A DNA stretch of 64,000 nt from Cellulomonas fimi (lineage in GTDB: Bacteria; Actinomycetota; Actinomycetes; Actinomycetales; Cellulomonadaceae), in NCBI RefSeq assembly GCF_028527925.1, contig NZ_JAPESW010000015.1:28186-92185 (forward strand), written 5' to 3'. The notes beneath the pieces were generated by a model. The model saw only the letters and a list, made by a program, of their open reading frames with translations, did no database searches and was not told the DNA's origin. The translations under genes and the position numbers were made by a program. Shown piece after piece: positions 60,620-64,000 of this stretch. Position 1 is the first letter of the stretch. Every line of letters starts with the position of its first letter.

Positions 60620-62188
60620 TCAGCCGGCGAAGGTCTGGAGCTCGGCGATGCGCGGCGTGCCCGACGCGCTCACGATCTCCAGCGTCACCTTCTTGAGCGA
60701 CGTGGAGGAGAAGGACACGACGCCGGGTGCGCCGCTGCCGGACGCGAGGGTCGAGCCGGTGTCGGCGTTGAGGATCTTCCAGGACCCGATCGAGCCGCCG
60801 CCCGACGCCTGGACGATGTTGACCTTCGAGATCGTCTTCGCGGAGCCCCACTTCACCGAGATCTTCCCGGTGGAGCCTGAGGGCGACCAGTAGGTGCTGG
60901 TCGAGCCGTCGACGACGTTGCCGTAGCTCGTGCCGCTGGCCTTGCTCGACCCGTCGGCGCCCGCGCCGATGCTCAGGTTGGTGCCGCTCGGCGTGGTCGG
61001 GTTCGAGGTGGGCGTCGGGTTCGACGTCTGCGTGGGCGTCGGGTTCGAGGTCTGCGTCGGCGTCGGGTTCGGCGTGGTCGGCGTGCAGGAGCCGTTCGAC
61101 GTCTTGAGGCCCTTGTTGGCGCCGGCGGTGGCGGACACGACGCTCGGGACGCAGGACGCGCCGTCGAGGCTGTAGGAGTACGGCACGGAGACCGTGGTGG
61201 TCGACGCCATGCTCGGGCCGGCGGGGTAGGTGTCGGAGCCGGCCGAGGACCACGTCACGTTGTCGAGGATGTTGCCGGCGGTCTGCCAGGTGCCCCGCTC
61301 GGACGTGTAGAACGTGCCGAGCACGTCCTTCGAGTCCTCGAAGTAGTTGTTCTCGACCTTCGCCCTGGCGCCCGCACGGGAGTTGATCCCGGACTCGTGC
61401 AGGTTGACGTAGTGGTTGTTGTAGATGTGGGCGACGCCGCCGCGCAGCAGCGGCGTGCGCGAGTCGATGTTCGAGTACAGGTTGTGGTGGAACGTGATGT
61501 TGCCGCTGCCGGTGTCGGTCTCGCTCGACCCGATGAGGCCGCCGCGACCGGAGTTGCGCAGGATGCTGTACGACAGCGTCACGTTCTCGACGTCGTTCTT
61601 GAGGTCGAAGAGGCCGTCGTAGCCCTCGGACTCGCCGCCCGACGCCTCGAGCGTCACGTGGTCGACCCAGACGTTGCGGACGGTGCTCTCCATGCCGATG
61701 GCGTCACCGCCGTTGGACGTGGGCGAGCCCGACTTCTTGACGTTCTTGACGGTGACGTTCTGGATGATGATGTTGCTCGAGTCGCGGATGTGGATCCCGA
61801 TCTGGTCGAACGTGGCGCCGCCGCCCACGCCTTCGAGCGTCACGTTGCTGATGCCCTTGAGCTCGATGACTCCCGAGGCGGTGCTGCACCCGGAGCCAGA
61901 CACCTGCGACGTGTTGCCGACGGTGATCGTGCCCTCGACCTGGATGGTGATCGGGGTCGTCTTGCTGGGACGGCTGCACAGCGCCTGGTGGATCGCGGTG
62001 CCCGTGGTGGCCTTGACGGTCGTGCCGCCGGCGCCGCCGGTCGTGCCGCCGTTCGTTGCCGCGAAGCCGTTCGCGGTGCCCGTGACCGCGACCGCGCCGG
62101 GGGCGGCCAGGGCGGTCAGGCCGAGCGTGGCAGCCAGGGCCGTCGTGGCTCCTGCTGCGAGGAGTCGCACTGCGACTGGTCGGTTCAT
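60620..62188 (-). CDS. secreted pectate lyase (PL1-like) with C-terminal carbohydrate-binding domain
   Basis: 522 residues. Signal peptide (VRLLAAGATTALAATLGLTALAAPGAVA). The parallel beta-helix pectate-lyase core spans about 36-370, with NVWVDHVTLEA, DGLFDLKNDVENVTLSYSIL, RTPLLRGGVAHIYNNHYVN and RAGARAKVENNYFED (Ca2+ and catalytic Arg region). A PTPTQTSNPTPTQTSN-type linker leads to a discoidin/F5-8C-like domain (NVVDGSTSTYWSPSG, GKISVKWGSAKTISKVNIVQ). It cleaves polygalacturonate by beta-elimination outside the cell. GAGG precedes the ATG. Regulated by the promoter described below. Confidence 0.88.
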   Translation of the reverse strand: MNRPVAVRLLAAGATTALAATLGLTALAAPGAVAVTGTANGFAATNGGTTGGAGGTTVKATTGTAIHQALCSRPSKTTPITIQVEGTITVGNTSQVSGSGCSTASGVIELKGISNVTLEGVGGGATFDQIGIHIRDSSNIIIQNVTVKNVKKSGSPTSNGGDAIGMESTVRNVWVDHVTLEASGGESEGYDGLFDLKNDVENVTLSYSILRNSGRGGLIGSSETDTGSGNITFHHNLYSNIDSRTPLLRGGVAHIYNNHYVNLHESGINSRAGARAKVENNYFEDSKDVLGTFYTSERGTWQTAGNILDNVTWSSAGSDTYPAGPSMASTTTVSVPYSYSLDGASCVPSVVSATAGANKGLKTSNGSCTPTTPNPTPTQTSNPTPTQTSNPTPTSNPTTPSGTNLSIGAGADGSSKASGTSYGNVVDGSTSTYWSPSGSTGKISVKWGSAKTISKVNIVQASGGGSIGSWKILNADTGSTLASGSGAPGVVSFSSTSLKKVTLEIVSASGTPRIAELQTFAG

Positions 62189-62300
62189 CGTTGCCTCTCA
62201 CCTCGTCGTCGAAGGGGCAGTGCCGAGGTGCGTCCCGCGCGCCGTCGTGGGCGCTGCGCCGCGTCGTCGCGGGTCCTGCGGACGTCACCCACCGGGTGAG

Positions 62301-62359
62301 TAACCGGTTTCTCGATCGTAGGACAGCGGTTTCCATGACCTCAACGACTAAACGTTTCG
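62301..62359 (-). promoter_or_regulatory. pectate lyase promoter flanked by two LacI-type operators
   Basis: On the minus strand: -35 TTGAGG (62339-62344), 18-base spacer, -10 TACGAT (62315-62320). A palindrome CGAAACGTTTAG (62348-62359) lies just upstream of the -35, and GAAACCGGTTAC (62301-62312) just downstream of the -10. Both match the AA-CG/CCGG-TT form of LacI-family sites. The remainder of 62189-62504 shows nothing else. Confidence 0.55.
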
Positions 62360-62504
62360 CGACTGGAAGACGCGGCTGACCTGCGGAGACGCGACGCGCG
62401 CCGACGCCACGGCGCCCGTTCTCAGCCCGCGGGACGGTCCGGCGAGGTCCTGGACTCGACGCGCCTGGCGGGGGACAGTGCGCGCTCCCGACAGGAGGTC
62501 ACCG

Positions 62505-63569
62505 ATGAGCGCCGAGTTCCTCTGGTACATCCCCAACCAGGTCGCACCGGGTCACCGGGGCGAGCGCGTGTCCGCCGGCCACAACAGCCTCGACACGCTC
62601 GCCGAGCAGGCCCTCGCACTCGAACAGCACGGGTGGAAGGGCGCGCTGCTCGGCACCGGGTGGGGACGGCCCGACACGTTCACCGTCGCCACCGCGCTCG
62701 CCGCGCGCACCACCACGTTCGAGCCGCTGGTCGCCGTCCGCCCCGGCTACTGGCGACCCGCGCACTTCGCGTCCGCCGCCGCGACGCTCGACCACCTCAC
62801 GGGCGGTCGCGTGCGCGTCAACGTCGTCTCCGGCAAGGACGACCTCGCCGCGTACGGCGACGCCGACGGCGACCAGGCCGACCGCTACGCCCGCACGCGC
62901 GAGTTCCTCCAGCTGGTCCGAGGGCTCTGGACGCAGGAGCACGTCGACTTCCACGGCGAGCACTTCCAGGTCACCGGGTCGACGGTGCTGCCCCGCATCG
63001 AGCCGCGCGGCGACCGGCGGCACCCCACCCTGTACTTCGGCGGTGCGTCCGAGGCCGCCGAGCGCGTCGCCGCCACCGAGGCCGACGTCCAGCTGTTCTG
63101 GGGCGAGCCGCTCGCCGGCGTGCAGGAGCGCATCGACCGCCTCCGGACCCTCGAGCAGCGGCTCGGACGCGAGCACCCGCCGCTGCAGTTCGGGCTGCGC
63201 GTCACGACGTTCGTCCGCGACACGACCGAGGAGGCGTGGGCCGACGCCGAGGCGAAGGTCGCCGAGCTGGCCCGCACCCGCGGCACCGTGCCCGTCGACC
63301 GGCACCGCGGCACCGCCGTCGGCCAGCAGCGCCTGCTCGACCTCGCCGCCCGGGGCGACGTGCTCGACGACAACCTGTACACGGCTCCGGGCCGGTTCGG
63401 GGGCGGCGGTGCGGGCACGACGTGGCTCGTCGGATCGGCCGAGGACGTCGCGAAGTCGCTGCGCCGGTACCAGGACCTGGGCGTCACGCACTTCGTCCTG
63501 TCCGACACCCCGTACCTGCGCGAGATCCGCCGGCAGGGCGACCAGCTGCTCCCCCTGCTGCGCGGCTGA
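62505..63569 (+). CDS. LLM-class flavin-dependent monooxygenase, SsuD-like
   Basis: 354 residues with AGGAGGT before the ATG. Bacterial luciferase-like barrel: EFLWYIPNQVAPGHRGE, LALEQHGWKGALLGTGWGRP, FEPLVAVRPGYWRPAHFASA, GGRVRVNVVSGKDDLAAYGD, TLYFGGASEAAERVAATEAD and the C-terminal TTWLVGSAEDVAKSLRRYQD. These features fit alkanesulfonate monooxygenase (SsuD), which releases sulfite using FMNH2, but other substrates are possible and no ssu transporter or reductase is adjacent. Confidence 0.85.
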   Translation: MSAEFLWYIPNQVAPGHRGERVSAGHNSLDTLAEQALALEQHGWKGALLGTGWGRPDTFTVATALAARTTTFEPLVAVRPGYWRPAHFASAAATLDHLTGGRVRVNVVSGKDDLAAYGDADGDQADRYARTREFLQLVRGLWTQEHVDFHGEHFQVTGSTVLPRIEPRGDRRHPTLYFGGASEAAERVAATEADVQLFWGEPLAGVQERIDRLRTLEQRLGREHPPLQFGLRVTTFVRDTTEEAWADAEAKVAELARTRGTVPVDRHRGTAVGQQRLLDLAARGDVLDDNLYTAPGRFGGGGAGTTWLVGSAEDVAKSLRRYQDLGVTHFVLSDTPYLREIRRQGDQLLPLLRG

Positions 63570-63624
63570 CACCATGCGGCGACGACCCGTTCGGACGACG
63601 CCAGATCACGGCGACATAACGATG

Positions 63625-63658
63625 TACCTAGTACCGCGCCGATTTACCTAGTACCGCG
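63625..63658 (+). repeat. two direct copies of TACCTAGTACCGCG, 20-bp period
   Basis: Perfect 14-base repeats at 63625-63638 and 63645-63658; flanks are also similar (17 of 20 bases). The CTAG core is rare in such GC-rich DNA. The spacing of two helical turns suggests a cooperative regulator site. Confidence 0.65.
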
Positions 63659-63675
63659 TGGCTCAGGTGCTGGAC

Positions 63676-63692
63676 CGACTGCTAGACAGTCG
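63676..63692 (+). other. hairpin CGACTG-CTAGA-CAGTCG
   Basis: Perfect 6-bp stem with a five-base loop, between the direct repeats and the large structured element. Also carries CTAG. Confidence 0.4.
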
Positions 63693-63707
63693 CTCGGTTG
63701 CGCCCGA

Positions 63708-63757
63708 GGGCCCGCTCGACGACCACCGTCAACGGTGACGGTGCAGGTGGCGGGCCC
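63708..63757 (+). other. two-tier stem in the leader of the last gene
   Basis: Outer 8-bp stem GGGCCCGC/GCGGGCCC (63708-63715, 63750-63757) and inner 7-bp stem ACCGTCA/TGACGGT (63725-63731, 63736-63742) around an ACGG tetraloop, separated by an internal loop. It could be an RNA regulatory element, or a terminator of the flavin oxidoreductase gene. I match it to no known riboswitch. Confidence 0.5.
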
Positions 63758-63831
63758 GTCGGGCCGCCGTGTCCCCGCACCACCGCCCCGGGCGCACCCC
63801 GCCGGCGGTCACCACGACGAGGTGGTCAAGC

Positions 63832-64000
63832 ATGAGGCGTCACATCCTGGCGGGCCTCGCCCTCGCGGTCCTCGCGACCGCGATCGTCCTGTTCTCCGGC
63901 CCTGACCTCCAGGGCGTCACCCTGCTCGGCGCCGCGCTCGGCGGGGCGCTCGGGCTCGTGCCCGACCGGTCCCCCGGCGCGCGCGCCGGTGCCTTCGCCG
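63832..64000 (+). CDS. membrane protein, 5' end only
   Basis: 56 codons before the window ends. ATG with GAGGTGG upstream. The N-terminus is RRH followed by hydrophobic segment ILAGLALAVLATAIVLFSGP and LQGVTLLGAALGGALGLVPD, consistent with a membrane or secreted protein. Too short to assign. Confidence 0.55.
   Translation, partial: MRRHILAGLALAVLATAIVLFSGPDLQGVTLLGAALGGALGLVPDRSPGARAGAFA

Overview
The window is about 64 kb of very GC-rich DNA with GTG and ATG starts, strong third-position G/C bias and many leaderless-type promoters. It looks like the chromosome of a Gram-positive actinobacterium, most likely a Cellulomonas-like member of the Cellulomonadaceae. This rests on base composition, secreted carbohydrate-active enzymes (a GH81 beta-1,3-glucanase with FN3 and CBM6-like modules, a pectate lyase with a carbohydrate-binding tail), an LAxTG-type sorting signal, and an actinobacterial type VII secretion locus. 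I see no rRNA, tRNA, CRISPR array, transposase or integrase.

Layout. 1-5.3 kb: housekeeping genes (5' end of a moeA-like gene, moeZ-type sulfurtransferase/adenylyltransferase, zinc-ribbon protein, aminotransferase, CorA transporter, low-molecular-weight phosphatase, DUF1905 protein). 5.4-11.5 kb: a large cell-wall-anchored esterase-like phytase-type protein and a PadR regulator with a DrrAB-type ABC exporter. 11.5-11.8 kb: a small repeat-rich convergent gap.

11.8-29.1 kb, all on the minus strand: a type VII secretion (T7SS) island. Transcription starts near 29.1 kb with two WXG100-like proteins, a DUF6507 protein and a 912-residue effector with a Pro/Gly-rich linker. Four downstream genes (22.2-25.3 kb) share a recurring short module and look like an immunity array. 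After a 195-base break comes the machinery: FHA protein, DUF6177 protein, an 84-residue EccB-anchor-like protein, EccD, a MinD-like protein without the P-loop lysine, EccC and two small accessory proteins. No full EccB, EccE or mycosin is present.

29.3-35.6 kb: methionine aminopeptidase, then a 1379-residue CHAT-protease/STAND-type protein facing a divergent 55-residue protein, then a YqeY-like protein. 35.7-39.2 kb: secreted beta-propeller, small alarmone synthetase, class II aldolase and two small proteins, several with leaderless promoters. 39.4-46.3 kb: nitrite reductase NirBD, converging on a molybdopterin oxidoreductase with FdhD, then a MazEF-like toxin-antitoxin pair. 46.3-53.4 kb: an Hsp90-like ATPase with a TPR partner, divergent from three AIM24-family paralogues across an operator-like repeat cluster. 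53.6-63.6 kb: carbohydrate genes (LacI regulator, GH81, GH13 amylase family, membrane protein, pectate lyase) and an LLM flavin oxidoreductase. The window ends in a structured leader and a truncated membrane-protein gene.

The strongest candidates for undescribed biology are the T7SS effector with its modular immunity-like paralogues, the CHAT-STAND/small-protein divergent pair, and the Hsp90-TPR/AIM24 locus. All protein family calls come from reading motifs by eye; no database search was run.
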